A stretch of DNA of 64,000 nucleotides from Lysinibacillus_B sp050613145 (GTDB lineage Bacteria > Bacillota > Bacilli > Bacillales_A > Planococcaceae). A program made the position numbers and the translations under genes. The stretch lies in the NCBI RefSeq assembly GCF_050613145.1, contig NZ_CP192507.1, forward strand, positions 558,001 to 622,000. The letters are read 5' to 3'. This document shows positions 1 through 7,799 of this stretch, piece by piece. The first letter of the stretch is position 1. Every line of letters begins with the position of its first letter. The notes beneath the pieces were generated by a model, which was not told the origin of the DNA, searched no databases, and saw only the letters and a program-made list of their open reading frames with translations.

Positions 1-255
1 CCGTCTCGCGCGGAGTTAATTACACGTTTAACAAAGGAACTTGTAGATGCGGACAATTTAACAACATTAATGGTTACACACAATATGCAACAAGCACTTG
101 ACCTTGGCAATCGCCTTATTATGATGGATAAAGGGCAAATTATTTTACAGGTCGGTGCGGATCGTAAACCGGATTTAACGATTCCAGATTTAATGGCAGA
201 GTTCGAACGTATCCGTGGGGAGAAAATGAACTCAGACCGCGCGTTATTAGGTTAA
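1..255 (+). CDS. ABC transporter ATP-binding protein, C-terminal end (5' truncated by window edge)
   Basis: The reading frame is open from base 1 and ends at TAA 253-255, giving the last 84 residues of a longer protein. It contains the end of an ABC ATPase: the H-loop histidine in VTHNMQQALDLGNRL, followed by a D-K-G-Q-I strand. The 'THNMQQALDLGNRLIMMDKG' pattern is typical of the COG1101 ATPases that work with a tryptophan/unknown-substrate binding protein and a permease (TrpXYZ-like systems). The Walker A, signature and Walker B motifs lie outside the window, so the substrate cannot be named. An intrinsic terminator follows at once, so this is the last gene of its operon. Confidence 0.85.
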   Translation, partial: PSRAELITRLTKELVDADNLTTLMVTHNMQQALDLGNRLIMMDKGQIILQVGADRKPDLTIPDLMAEFERIRGEKMNSDRALLG

Positions 256-263
256 TAGTGGAA

Positions 264-296
264 GGCAATGCTGCGTTAGTGGCATTGTCTTTTTTT
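264..296 (+). terminator. intrinsic terminator after the ABC ATPase gene
   Basis: Stem GGCAATGC (264-271) pairs with GCATTGTC (282-289), with one G-U pair, and is followed by seven T residues. It lies 9 bases after the stop codon. Confidence 0.8.
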
Positions 297-325
297 GTCG
301 TGTTTTAATATATTACCCAGGAAAT

Positions 326-366
326 AAAATTCACCAAATTACGAGTTTGGTGAATTTTGTTATTTT
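326..366 (+). terminator. second hairpin, 13-bp perfect stem
   Basis: A perfect 13-bp inverted repeat (326-338 with 346-358, seven-base loop) is followed by GTTATTTTT. It sits between the ATPase gene and the NERD gene and could act as a back-up terminator or insulate the NERD gene. Confidence 0.6.
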
Positions 367-419
367 TATTGGAAAAAGGCTACCTCCTTTTCTATACTCC
401 AAGGTAAGGAGGGGGATGG

Positions 420-1391
420 ATGATTATTTTAAATAGAAGTGTGCCAGAAAAGCTGAGGAAACTGCAATGTTCGATTAGAAGAGGCTTTTCAGAATTAGAA
501 GACGATTTACTTAAAATAGAAGCTGGGTATGCGGGAGAACGGTATGTAGATTTGCGTTGGCAAGATATGAATCTACATACAACATATGCATTATTCCACG
601 ATTACTCGTTCTATCTCAATGGTTTTTCTTATCAGGTTGATACCGTCTTTGTATGTAAGCAATTTATGTTAATACTTGAAATTAAAAATATGGTAGGCGA
701 AATTCATTTCGATGAAGAAAGGCATCAGTTTATCAGAATAAAGCAAGATGGAAAGGTAGAAGGATTTAGAAACCCGATTGATCAAGTAAAACGCCATGCC
801 CGAGCCCTTCGCCAGTTAATCGGAGAGTCCTTACCAATAGAATATGCTGTTGTTTTCTCAAATAGTAAAGCAATCATTGGAAGGACGCCGGAAAATGAAG
901 GCGTTTTTCATGTAAGTGGCTTAGAAACACATGTAAGCAAGCTGTTGTTAAAACATATTGTGCCTGTCAATCAAGAAAAATATGATGCAGTCGTAGATCA
1001 GTTGAAGAAACACTATAGTAAACCAGTAGTGCAATTCGATCTAGATTTGTCCAAAATCATGAAAGGTGTGTTGTGCTCTCGCTGTCACTATAAACGAAAA
1101 ATGCATTTTCAACACGGGAAATTTGAATGTGTGTACTGTCATTACCGCAGTAATGTGCCATTACGGGAAGCGTTGTTTGATTATTATGTATTAGTCGGTG
1201 AGTGGATAACGAATAAAGAGTTTCGTGATTATGTCGAAATGGATTCGGCAGATGCAGCGAAGCGCTTGTTGCAGTCGTTATGTGTGACTTATGAGGGGAC
1301 AAATAAAGGGCGTCGTTATCGAATCGCTGATATCTTTGAAAAATCGCCGATAAGTGAAGTGAATTCGCTGATATATCGCAGAAACCGCTGA
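420..1391 (+). CDS. NERD (nuclease-related) domain protein with C-terminal Zn ribbon
   Basis: This 323-residue protein starts at ATG 420 behind the strong site TAAGGAGGGG (405-414). Residues about 35-150 match the NERD domain: an AGERYVD start, then VDTVFVCKQFMLILEIKN with the E-x-K nuclease-like pair, and FRNPIDQVKRHARALRQL. A second part at about 215-245 has two Cys pairs (CSRC and CVYC) that look like a zinc ribbon. NERD proteins are predicted nucleases of largely unknown function in Bacillales. The gene stands alone between terminators. Its last codons overlap a 20-21-bp periodic DNA array, so the C-terminal tail may have been written by that repeat. Confidence 0.85.
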   Translation: MIILNRSVPEKLRKLQCSIRRGFSELEDDLLKIEAGYAGERYVDLRWQDMNLHTTYALFHDYSFYLNGFSYQVDTVFVCKQFMLILEIKNMVGEIHFDEERHQFIRIKQDGKVEGFRNPIDQVKRHARALRQLIGESLPIEYAVVFSNSKAIIGRTPENEGVFHVSGLETHVSKLLLKHIVPVNQEKYDAVVDQLKKHYSKPVVQFDLDLSKIMKGVLCSRCHYKRKMHFQHGKFECVYCHYRSNVPLREALFDYYVLVGEWITNKEFRDYVEMDSADAAKRLLQSLCVTYEGTNKGRRYRIADIFEKSPISEVNSLIYRRNR

Positions 1392-1414
1392 TAATTCAAG
1401 AAAAATCGCTGATA
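1325..1414. repeat. array of five CGCYGATA units, spacing 20-21 bp
   Basis: CGCTGATA (CGCCGATA in the second copy) occurs at 1325, 1345, 1366, 1386 and 1407, so the spacing is 20, 21, 20, 21. Between copies the sequence is A-rich with a GAA or AAG step. The array covers the 3' end of the NERD gene and runs up to the shared terminator stem at 1416. It lies between convergent genes. Confidence 0.8.
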
Positions 1415-1415
1415 A

Positions 1416-1444
1416 AAACCGCGCATTACTCAAATGCGCGGTTT
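1416..1444. terminator. bidirectional terminator between NERD gene and ilvA
   Basis: AAACCGCGCATT (1416-1427) pairs perfectly with AATGCGCGGTTT (1433-1444) around a five-base loop. A-rich and T-rich flanks allow use from both sides. It serves the two convergent genes. Confidence 0.75.
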
Positions 1445-1456
1445 CTCACGGTATCC

Positions 1457-2722
1457 TTACACTAATAAACCAAATAGTGTGCTGTCTTTGTTCACTTCTT
1501 TATATTCAAATCCGTTTGCTTTCATGCGTTGGAGTAGCTCTGGGTAATCTGCGCGGTCGAGTACTTCGATGCCTACTAATGCAGGACCGCTTTCTTTATT
1601 GTTCTTTTTCGTGTACTCGAAATGCGTAATATCATCTGTTGGGCCAAGTACTTCTGTTAAGAATTGGCGAAGCGCTCCCGCACGTTGCGGGAAGTTGACG
1701 ATAAAGTAGTACAGTAAACCTTCATATAATAACGATTTCTCTTTAATTTCTTGCATACGACCAATATCGTTATTTCCGCCTGAAATAATGACAACGACCG
1801 ATTTTCCACGAATTTGATCCGCGTAGAAATCCAGTGCAGCGACGGGTAATGCCCCAGCAGGTTCTGCAATAATCGCATGCTTATTATATAAATCTAAAAT
1901 CGTAGTACATACTTTTCCTTCTGGTATAAGCATTACATCATCTAAATAGCGCTGACATACGTGATACGTTTCTTGACCGACACATTGTACAGCAGCACCA
2001 TCGACGAACTTATCAATCCAATCAAGTGTCACAGGACCACCTTGTTCCATGGCCGCTTTCATACTACCAGCGCCAGCAGGTTCGACCCCAATGACCTTTG
2101 TATGAGGGGATAGATTTTTTACGTAGGCCGACACACCAGACATTAAACCGCCACCGCCAACACTACCGAAAATGAAATCGATTGGCTCTTCGATGTCGTT
2201 CATCACTTCTACTGCTACGGAACCTTGCCCCGCCATGACATCCATATCGTCAAATGGGTGAATGAAAATCATATCGTGCTCTTCACAATATTCAAGTGCA
2301 CTTGCTGCTGAATCATCAAATGTATCACCTGATAAAATGATTTCCACGAATTCACGACCAAACATACGCACTTGTCCGATTTTTTGTTTCGGTGTCGTTT
2401 TTGGCATGAAAATTTTTGCTTGAATTTTTAAGTGTGCACATGCATAAGCTACACCTTGTGCGTGATTGCCTGCACTTGCACAAACAACGCCTTTTTCGCG
2501 TGCCTCTGCTTCAATTTTTTTAATTTTATAGTAAGCGCCACGTAGCTTAAATGAGCGTACGTGTTGCAAGTCTTCTCGTTTGAAATAAATTGTTGCGCCG
2601 TACTTTTCCGATAAATAATCATTTTTTTGAAGTGGCGTATGAACGACGACATCTTTTAAAAAATGATGTGCAATTAATACGTTCTCGACGGCCACGGTTT
2701 TTGGTTGAGCAACTTCTTCCAT
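1457..2722 (-). CDS. ilvA: threonine ammonia-lyase (biosynthetic threonine dehydratase)
   Basis: The 421-residue protein is a PLP enzyme that converts threonine to 2-oxobutanoate plus ammonia, the first committed step to isoleucine. The PLP lysine lies in VRSFKLRGAY near residue 57, the phosphate-binding glycine loop is GSVGGGGL, and the region after about residue 335 (YYFIVNFPQRAGALRQFL) is a single ACT-like regulatory domain, as in the Bacillus-type enzyme. The start ATG at 2722 has CGGAGG spaced normally. The gene is monocistronic here, away from an ilv-leu operon. A weak CodY-like sequence lies upstream at 2810-2824. Confidence 0.95.
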   Translation of the reverse strand: MEEVAQPKTVAVENVLIAHHFLKDVVVHTPLQKNDYLSEKYGATIYFKREDLQHVRSFKLRGAYYKIKKIEAEAREKGVVCASAGNHAQGVAYACAHLKIQAKIFMPKTTPKQKIGQVRMFGREFVEIILSGDTFDDSAASALEYCEEHDMIFIHPFDDMDVMAGQGSVAVEVMNDIEEPIDFIFGSVGGGGLMSGVSAYVKNLSPHTKVIGVEPAGAGSMKAAMEQGGPVTLDWIDKFVDGAAVQCVGQETYHVCQRYLDDVMLIPEGKVCTTILDLYNKHAIIAEPAGALPVAALDFYADQIRGKSVVVIISGGNNDIGRMQEIKEKSLLYEGLLYYFIVNFPQRAGALRQFLTEVLGPTDDITHFEYTKKNNKESGPALVGIEVLDRADYPELLQRMKANGFEYKEVNKDSTLFGLLV

Positions 2723-2829
2723 TTATATGTAACCTCCGTTATTGAAAAACATTGACTAATTCTATCATAAAATACAGACGAAATGTTACTAATATTTCAT
2801 TTATTCTAAAAATTAAAGAAAATTTCATA

Positions 2830-2844
2830 ATGAAAGCGTTATCT
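2830..2844. promoter_or_regulatory. candidate cre site (CcpA) between ilvA and yceG
   Basis: ATGAAAGCGTTATCT fits the WTGNAANCGNWNNCW form of the catabolite-responsive element without mismatch. It lies 108 bp upstream of the ilvA start and 123 bp upstream of the yceG-like start, so it could act on either gene. Only the motif supports it. Confidence 0.35.
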
Positions 2845-2966
2845 CTTTCGTGACAAGGGTTAAAGGTAAAATCATGCACAATTTTTAAAAAGAGTAATTC
2901 ATATTCTTAAGATGTGAAATAACGTATAATTTAAGGAACTATTTGTTAAATGAAGGGGTGGGCATA

Positions 2967-4601
2967 GTGATTGTATTGCAACCACTAGATTTGACCGATG
3001 CTTTAGAACAACAATGGGAAAGCGTCATTACGCAGCCGCTACAAGCAAGACCTCTGTATGAAAAAAGAGGAGAAAGTATTCGATATACGCGTATCGCTCA
3101 AACAATGCTCGGTATTTTTGATGATGAACATACAATGAAGGAATATTTATATAACTTACAAGCATTGCCGATCGGTTGGACACGACTATTTGAGGGATTG
3201 CCAAAAACAATTGACGCGCAAACAAGAACAGAAATTATTAATATTTTGCAAATACATAAGCAAACACCGTTATCGCTGAATCGGATGTTGGCGTTCTTTG
3301 TCGCAAGACAATTGCTTCCGCTAATGCAGACAGATTATAAAGACCAAATGATGCAAGCTTTTAAAGCATGGTTAGAGTTAATAGATAACAAATATCCTCA
3401 TTTAGCACATCCGAACTTGCAGCGGATTGTGTTAGATTTCGTGAAGTGGTCTAAGCATTACTTCCCGCTTTGGTTAGAGGAGACACCTTATGAAGTGCAG
3501 ATGCCGAAAATTTTATGGTACGGCCCAATGACGGAAAGTGAAGCGTACTTTATGTATTTCTTGTACTTATTCGGTTGTGATATCGTCATCTTTGAGCCTA
3601 CTGGGGAAGATGCAATGGCCAAGTATGGGCTACACGGTATACCTGTAACAAAGCTTGCTGCAACATGCGACTTATTTGAGTTTCCATATGAAAAACCATT
3701 ACAAGTACAAACAGTAACGGCACGAACGTATGAAAATATAAAACAAAACTTCTATGAATCGTCGAAGATTAATTACCCGTGGAAATACATGGAGCATGAA
3801 ACGCGGGCTATTTTGTTAAATACAACGTATGATGAAATGTTCATTTTAAGTGAGGCAAAGCTTGAACATCGCGAAGGGTTCGATGCAGATGAACAATATG
3901 TATACTTACCGGTCCTTTTCGGCAAAATCGACGGTGTGTCAGCAGATATGCGGGAATATGCGAATCAACTAAAACGGTTAAAAGCGAACTCGCTATCGTA
4001 TGTGGAGCATACGTTTCCGCTCATCGAACCGCAGCGAGCTAATATGCAATTTTATGTACAAGATGCGAGTATAAACGGTGAACTAGATGCGGAAAAAATG
4101 ATTCAAATGGTGAACTGGCCATATAAAGATTTACCGATTCCTAACCAGCGAAATATTGCTAAAACGTTAATCCGTTTAATTGACATGCAAATCATTCAAC
4201 GTCTGTCACACGAAACAGAGGTTGATTATAAAGGGTTTATCATGGGGCAGCTTTTCAAAATCCCAACTGAAATACTGAAGCTGTATCGTCAGTTCGATTA
4301 TAGCTATGAAAACCCGAAATATATTCTCTTTATAGAAGAAGATACCAAAATGCAACGTAGCGATGCATTGTTTTTAGTGTTTCTCGCATTTTTAGGGTTC
4401 GATGTGTTCATTTTCTCTCCAGGTGGCGGGAATAATATTGAATTGTTTTTATCAGAGCCAATTGTCATGACACACCGTCTTGAAAAAATTGAATTTCATT
4501 TAAAGCTAGACGAGGTACTTGTCGAAACAACACAATCAACGAAAAATAAGCGCATGTCGTTAAAAAATATTTTCGATCGTATTAAGCGAAGAGATTTTTA
4601 A
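2967..4601 (+). CDS. yceG: YceG-family component of the Ter 'biosynthetic module'
   Basis: This 544-residue protein resembles B. subtilis YceG (Pfam YceG_bac), which is encoded with TerD-type proteins in the yceCDEFGH stress operon. The start is GTG 2967 behind AAGGGGTGG; the longer TTG reading at 2943 has no ribosome site. The protein shows an internal duplication: PKILWYGPMTESEAYFMYFL near residue 190 and KYILFIEEDTKMQRSDALFLVF near residue 450, each followed by a GxDVxIFxPxG strand-turn. That suggests two Rossmann-like halves. No signal peptide or membrane segment is visible. Biochemical activity is unknown. The order differs from B. subtilis: here it precedes three terD genes, and no terC or telA is present in the window. 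Confidence 0.8.
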   Translation: MIVLQPLDLTDALEQQWESVITQPLQARPLYEKRGESIRYTRIAQTMLGIFDDEHTMKEYLYNLQALPIGWTRLFEGLPKTIDAQTRTEIINILQIHKQTPLSLNRMLAFFVARQLLPLMQTDYKDQMMQAFKAWLELIDNKYPHLAHPNLQRIVLDFVKWSKHYFPLWLEETPYEVQMPKILWYGPMTESEAYFMYFLYLFGCDIVIFEPTGEDAMAKYGLHGIPVTKLAATCDLFEFPYEKPLQVQTVTARTYENIKQNFYESSKINYPWKYMEHETRAILLNTTYDEMFILSEAKLEHREGFDADEQYVYLPVLFGKIDGVSADMREYANQLKRLKANSLSYVEHTFPLIEPQRANMQFYVQDASINGELDAEKMIQMVNWPYKDLPIPNQRNIAKTLIRLIDMQIIQRLSHETEVDYKGFIMGQLFKIPTEILKLYRQFDYSYENPKYILFIEEDTKMQRSDALFLVFLAFLGFDVFIFSPGGGNNIELFLSEPIVMTHRLEKIEFHLKLDEVLVETTQSTKNKRMSLKNIFDRIKRRDF

Positions 4602-4685
4602 GTGGGCGCATTAATTGGAAAAAAAATTTATAGATGTTAATATTTTAATTGTTAGATAATTCGGATAGAAAGGGAGTGTGTTTGA

Positions 4686-5303
4686 TTGGTAGTCAATCTC
4701 CAAAAGGGACAGCGCGTCGATTTAACAAAAGGAAACGCTGGGTTAAATAAAGTGATTATAGGTCTTGGCTGGGACCCTGTTGAACAACGTAGTAGTGGTG
4801 GTGGCTTTTTAGGTGGTCTATTTGGCGGCGGGGGAAGTTCGCAACCGAATATTGACTGTGATGCATCTGTTCTGATGTTACAAAATGACAAACTAGTGAG
4901 CCAAGAGAATGTCATCTATTTCGGTCGAACAACAAGTGTATGTAGCTCTGTTGTCCATTCAGGTGATAACTTAACAGGTCAAGGCGATGGGGATGATGAA
5001 TCCATCATTGTCAGCTTAAATGCTGTGCCGGCCCAATTTAATAAACTCGTGTTTGTCGTTAATATTTATGATGCGCAAGGTCGTAAACAACACTTCGGTA
5101 TGATTCGCAATGCGTATATTCGCGTCATCGATCCATCAAATAATAGCGAGTTGATTCGTTACAATTTATCAGAAGATTATCAAAATCAAACGGCCCTCAT
5201 TACTGGCGAAATTTATCGTCACAATGGGGAATGGAAGTTTGGTGCAATTGGTACAGGGACACAAGATTTAAAATTAGGCGATGTTTGTGCACGCTTTACA
5301 TAA
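4686..5303 (+). CDS. TerD-family stress protein with Gly-rich insertion
   Basis: The protein has 205 residues from TTG 4686, with GGGAG upstream. It has the TerD start (LQKGQRVDLTKGNAGLNKV, IGLGWD), then a Gly/Ser-rich loop at about 37-57 where the other two copies carry a short DGGxDFDLD segment. It also has the acidic SVVHSGDNLTGQGDGDDE block and the closing GEIYRHNGEWKFGAIG. TerD domains bind Ca2+ through acidic loops and take part in tellurite, metal and envelope stress responses; the first acidic loop is partly replaced here by NIDCDAS. The gene is first in a three-gene terD block, 84 bp after yceG. Confidence 0.88.
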   Translation: MVVNLQKGQRVDLTKGNAGLNKVIIGLGWDPVEQRSSGGGFLGGLFGGGGSSQPNIDCDASVLMLQNDKLVSQENVIYFGRTTSVCSSVVHSGDNLTGQGDGDDESIIVSLNAVPAQFNKLVFVVNIYDAQGRKQHFGMIRNAYIRVIDPSNNSELIRYNLSEDYQNQTALITGEIYRHNGEWKFGAIGTGTQDLKLGDVCARFT

Positions 5304-5324
5304 AATTAAAGGGGGAAATTGAAA

Positions 5325-5906
5325 ATGGTTGTTTCATTAGCAAAAGGTCAAAAGGTTGATTTAACAAAAACAAACCCTGGTATTAAAAAAGTGATGATTG
5401 GTTTAGGATGGGATACGAACAAATACGACGGAGGGAACGATTTTGATTTAGATTCATCTATTTTCTTATTAGATGAAACGGGTAAAGTAAAGGACCCGAG
5501 TGATTTCGTTTTCTATAATAATACAACAGGTGGTGTGGGTTCTGTTGTCCATTCAGGTGACAACTTAACAGGTCAAGGCGATGGCGATGATGAAGTCGTA
5601 TATGTGACATTAACAGATGTACCAGCTACTGTACAAAAAATTACATTTACTGTAACGATCCATGATGCAGAAAGCCGTAACCAAAACTTCGGCATGGTAT
5701 CCAATGCATTTATTCGCATTGTGAACGATGCGACAGGCGAGGAATTAATTCGTTATGACTTAGGGGAAGATTTCTCCATTGAAACAGCACTTGTAGTAGG
5801 GGAATTGTATCGTCATAACGGCGAATGGAAGTTCTCTGCGATTGGCTCAGGTTATCAAGGGGGCCTAGCCGCTTTATGTAAAGATTTCGGTCTACAAGTT
5901 GGATAA
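5325..5906 (+). CDS. TerD-family calcium-binding stress protein
   Basis: The protein has 193 residues from ATG 5325, preceded by AAAGGGGGA; an in-frame TTG six bases upstream is less well placed. This is a canonical TerD: GLGWDTNKYDGGNDFDLDSS gives one acidic loop and SGDNLTGQGDGDDE the other, followed by VTIHDAESRNQNFGMVSNAFIR and a GSGYQGGLAAL end. It matches YceD/YceE-type proteins in size. It is separated from the preceding terD by only 21 bp. A 54-bp stretch (5541-5594) is nearly identical in DNA to 4947-5000 of that gene. Confidence 0.92.
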   Translation: MVVSLAKGQKVDLTKTNPGIKKVMIGLGWDTNKYDGGNDFDLDSSIFLLDETGKVKDPSDFVFYNNTTGGVGSVVHSGDNLTGQGDGDDEVVYVTLTDVPATVQKITFTVTIHDAESRNQNFGMVSNAFIRIVNDATGEELIRYDLGEDFSIETALVVGELYRHNGEWKFSAIGSGYQGGLAALCKDFGLQVG

Positions 5907-5918
5907 AGGAGAGGTTTT

Positions 5919-6497
5919 ATGGCAATTCAGTTAAGCAAAGGTCAACGGATTGATTTAACAAAAAGTGACCCTTCACTACAGCGAATTATCATTGGTTTAG
6001 GCTGGGATGTGAAGAACTTCGATGGTGGTCAGGACTTTGATTTAGATGCATGTGCTTTTATTTTGGGCGCTGACGGTAAATGCCGTAATGAGTTAGACTT
6101 CATTTTTTATAATAACTTACAAAGTACGGACGGCTCTGTTATCCATACAGGAGATAATCGGACAGGTGAGGGAGATGGGGACGACGAGCAACTTAAAGTG
6201 GACTTATCCAAAGTGCCAGCTTCTGTCGATCGTATCGCGATTACAGTGACGATTCATGATGCAGAGGGGCGTCGTCAAAACTTTGGGCAAGTTTCAAATG
6301 CATTCGTGCGCTTAATTAACGAAGATACAGAGAAAGAAGTACTGCGTTTTGATTTAGGGGAAGATTTCTCCATTGAGACAGCCGTAGTGTTCTGTGAACT
6401 ATATCGTCACAATCAAGACTGGAAATTTAATGCGGTTGGCTCAGGCTATCAAGGTGGGTTAGCGGCATTAGTGCGAACGTATGGCTTATCTGTATAA
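5919..6497 (+). CDS. TerD-family calcium-binding stress protein
   Basis: This is a 192-residue protein with GGAGAGG upstream of ATG 5919, 12 bp after the preceding terD. Both acidic loops are intact (DGGQDFDLDAC and TGDNRTGEGDGDDE), as are the VTIHDAEGRRQNFGQVSNAFVR segment and the GSGYQGGLAAL tail. It is co-transcribed with the other two terD genes, and a terminator follows at 6611, so the three form the end of the first transcription block of the island. Confidence 0.92.
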   Translation: MAIQLSKGQRIDLTKSDPSLQRIIIGLGWDVKNFDGGQDFDLDACAFILGADGKCRNELDFIFYNNLQSTDGSVIHTGDNRTGEGDGDDEQLKVDLSKVPASVDRIAITVTIHDAEGRRQNFGQVSNAFVRLINEDTEKEVLRFDLGEDFSIETAVVFCELYRHNQDWKFNAVGSGYQGGLAALVRTYGLSV

Positions 6498-6610
6498 ACA
6501 ATTTTTAATAAATCAGTAAGTCATTTGCAAAGATGAGGCAATCATCTTGCACGATGTTGCTTGAGTTATGTTTTTCTAGTCATTACCACTTTAATCGATA
6601 AAGAGGGGGA

Positions 6611-6643
6611 AGCTGTTCCACAAGAGGAGCAGCTTTTTCTTTT
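6611..6643 (+). terminator. terminator/attenuator inside the Ter island
   Basis: AGCTGTTCC (6611-6619) pairs with GGAGCAGCT (6626-6634), one G-U, followed by TTTTCTTTT. It ends about 5 bases before the ribosome site of the lyase gene, so the biosynthetic genes depend on read-through, antitermination or an unseen promoter. Confidence 0.7.
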
Positions 6644-6657
6644 CAATGGAGGGTTTT

Positions 6658-7785
6658 ATGCGTTTTTTTATGAATATACGTGACGAAGCATTAGCAACGA
6701 TTTTTTTTAAGCGACCGACGCACTTTTCAAAAGATAGCAGTAAGGAGCATCTGGCCTATTGCTTAGGTGCGACGCTTTATATGCCTGCGACAAAACCACA
6801 TATAGCACAAGATTTAATGAGCAAAAAGTTTCCGAACGTCACGTCTGTTGTAGTGGATTTAGAAGATGCAGTTGGGGATTTACAAGTGGCAAGTGCACTA
6901 CAAAATGTGTATGAGAACCTAGAGGTACTTGCGATTGCGCTACAGTATGGGGAAATGAAGCAGGAAGAGTTCCCATTATTATTTATTCGTGTACGTCATC
7001 CAGCGCAATTAGCACAATTGACCGCAATGCTTGGTGCTTTACAACACCTGTTAACAGGCTATGTCTTTCCGAAGTTTTCATTGGACAACGCGGACGATTA
7101 TTTAACGGTATTACAAGCACAGCGAAAAAAAGGCTATACCCTTTATGGGATGCCGATTTTAGAGACAGGCGATATTTTATACAAGGAACAACGGGCACAT
7201 AATTTGATAATGATTCGGGAGAAATTGATTCATCATTATGAGGCGATTTTAAATATTCGGATTGGTACGACGGATTTTTCAGGGCTTTACGGTATTCGTC
7301 GGACACAGCAGACAAGCTTGTATGACATCGTTGTTGTACGGGATTGTTTGGCTGATATTTTTAATGTGTTTGGTCGTAGTGATTATCCGTTTGTCATGTC
7401 GGGTAGCGTATGGGAATACTTTGATGCAACGATGGAACACAATGGACAGACGGGCAGTGTGGTGACGAAACAGACCGTATCGGCTACAGAAGGGCTCATC
7501 AAGGAAGTACAGCTCGATCGGTTAAATGGGCTGATTGGGAAAACAGTGATTCATCCGACCCATATTAATATTGTTAATGCGCTCCATGTCGTGACGCATG
7601 AAGAATATTTAGATGCGCTCTCCATTATGGAACACGAGCGTGGGACAGTCGGTGTGCAGAAAAGTGAGTATGCCAACAAAATGAATGAGATGAAGCCGCA
7701 TTATGAGTGGGCACGAAAAGTACTTCTTCGAGCCGAAGTATATGGTGTATTTCATCCGCAATGTCAGTTCAACGATTTACTGTAA
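6658..7785 (+). CDS. TIM-barrel C-C bond lyase (HpcH/CitE-like) of the Ter module
   Basis: The protein has 375 residues from ATG 6658 behind GGAGGG. It resembles the HpcH/HpaI aldolase-citrate lyase beta fold and the Pfam C-C_Bond_Lyase family described from Ter operons: an early VTSVVVDLEDAVGD segment with the acidic metal-site residues, LFIRVRHPAQL (CoA/substrate-binding arginine strand), LYGMPILETGDI and NIRIGTTDFSGLYGIRR. It is the first gene of a three-gene unit (lyase, phosphoribosyltransferase fusion, HAD) with 14 bp to the next gene. The reaction is not known; within the module it is predicted to make or break a C-C bond on the way to a nucleoside-like product. Confidence 0.8.
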   Translation: MRFFMNIRDEALATIFFKRPTHFSKDSSKEHLAYCLGATLYMPATKPHIAQDLMSKKFPNVTSVVVDLEDAVGDLQVASALQNVYENLEVLAIALQYGEMKQEEFPLLFIRVRHPAQLAQLTAMLGALQHLLTGYVFPKFSLDNADDYLTVLQAQRKKGYTLYGMPILETGDILYKEQRAHNLIMIREKLIHHYEAILNIRIGTTDFSGLYGIRRTQQTSLYDIVVVRDCLADIFNVFGRSDYPFVMSGSVWEYFDATMEHNGQTGSVVTKQTVSATEGLIKEVQLDRLNGLIGKTVIHPTHINIVNALHVVTHEEYLDALSIMEHERGTVGVQKSEYANKMNEMKPHYEWARKVLLRAEVYGVFHPQCQFNDLL

Positions 7786-7799
7786 GGGAGAGGTTAAAG

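Noticed and set aside
1325..1414. CRISPR array
   Set aside because: Cores are 8-10 bp with 20-21-bp period; there are no long conserved repeats with unique spacers, and no cas genes. The same applies to 21478-21530 and 50123-50216.
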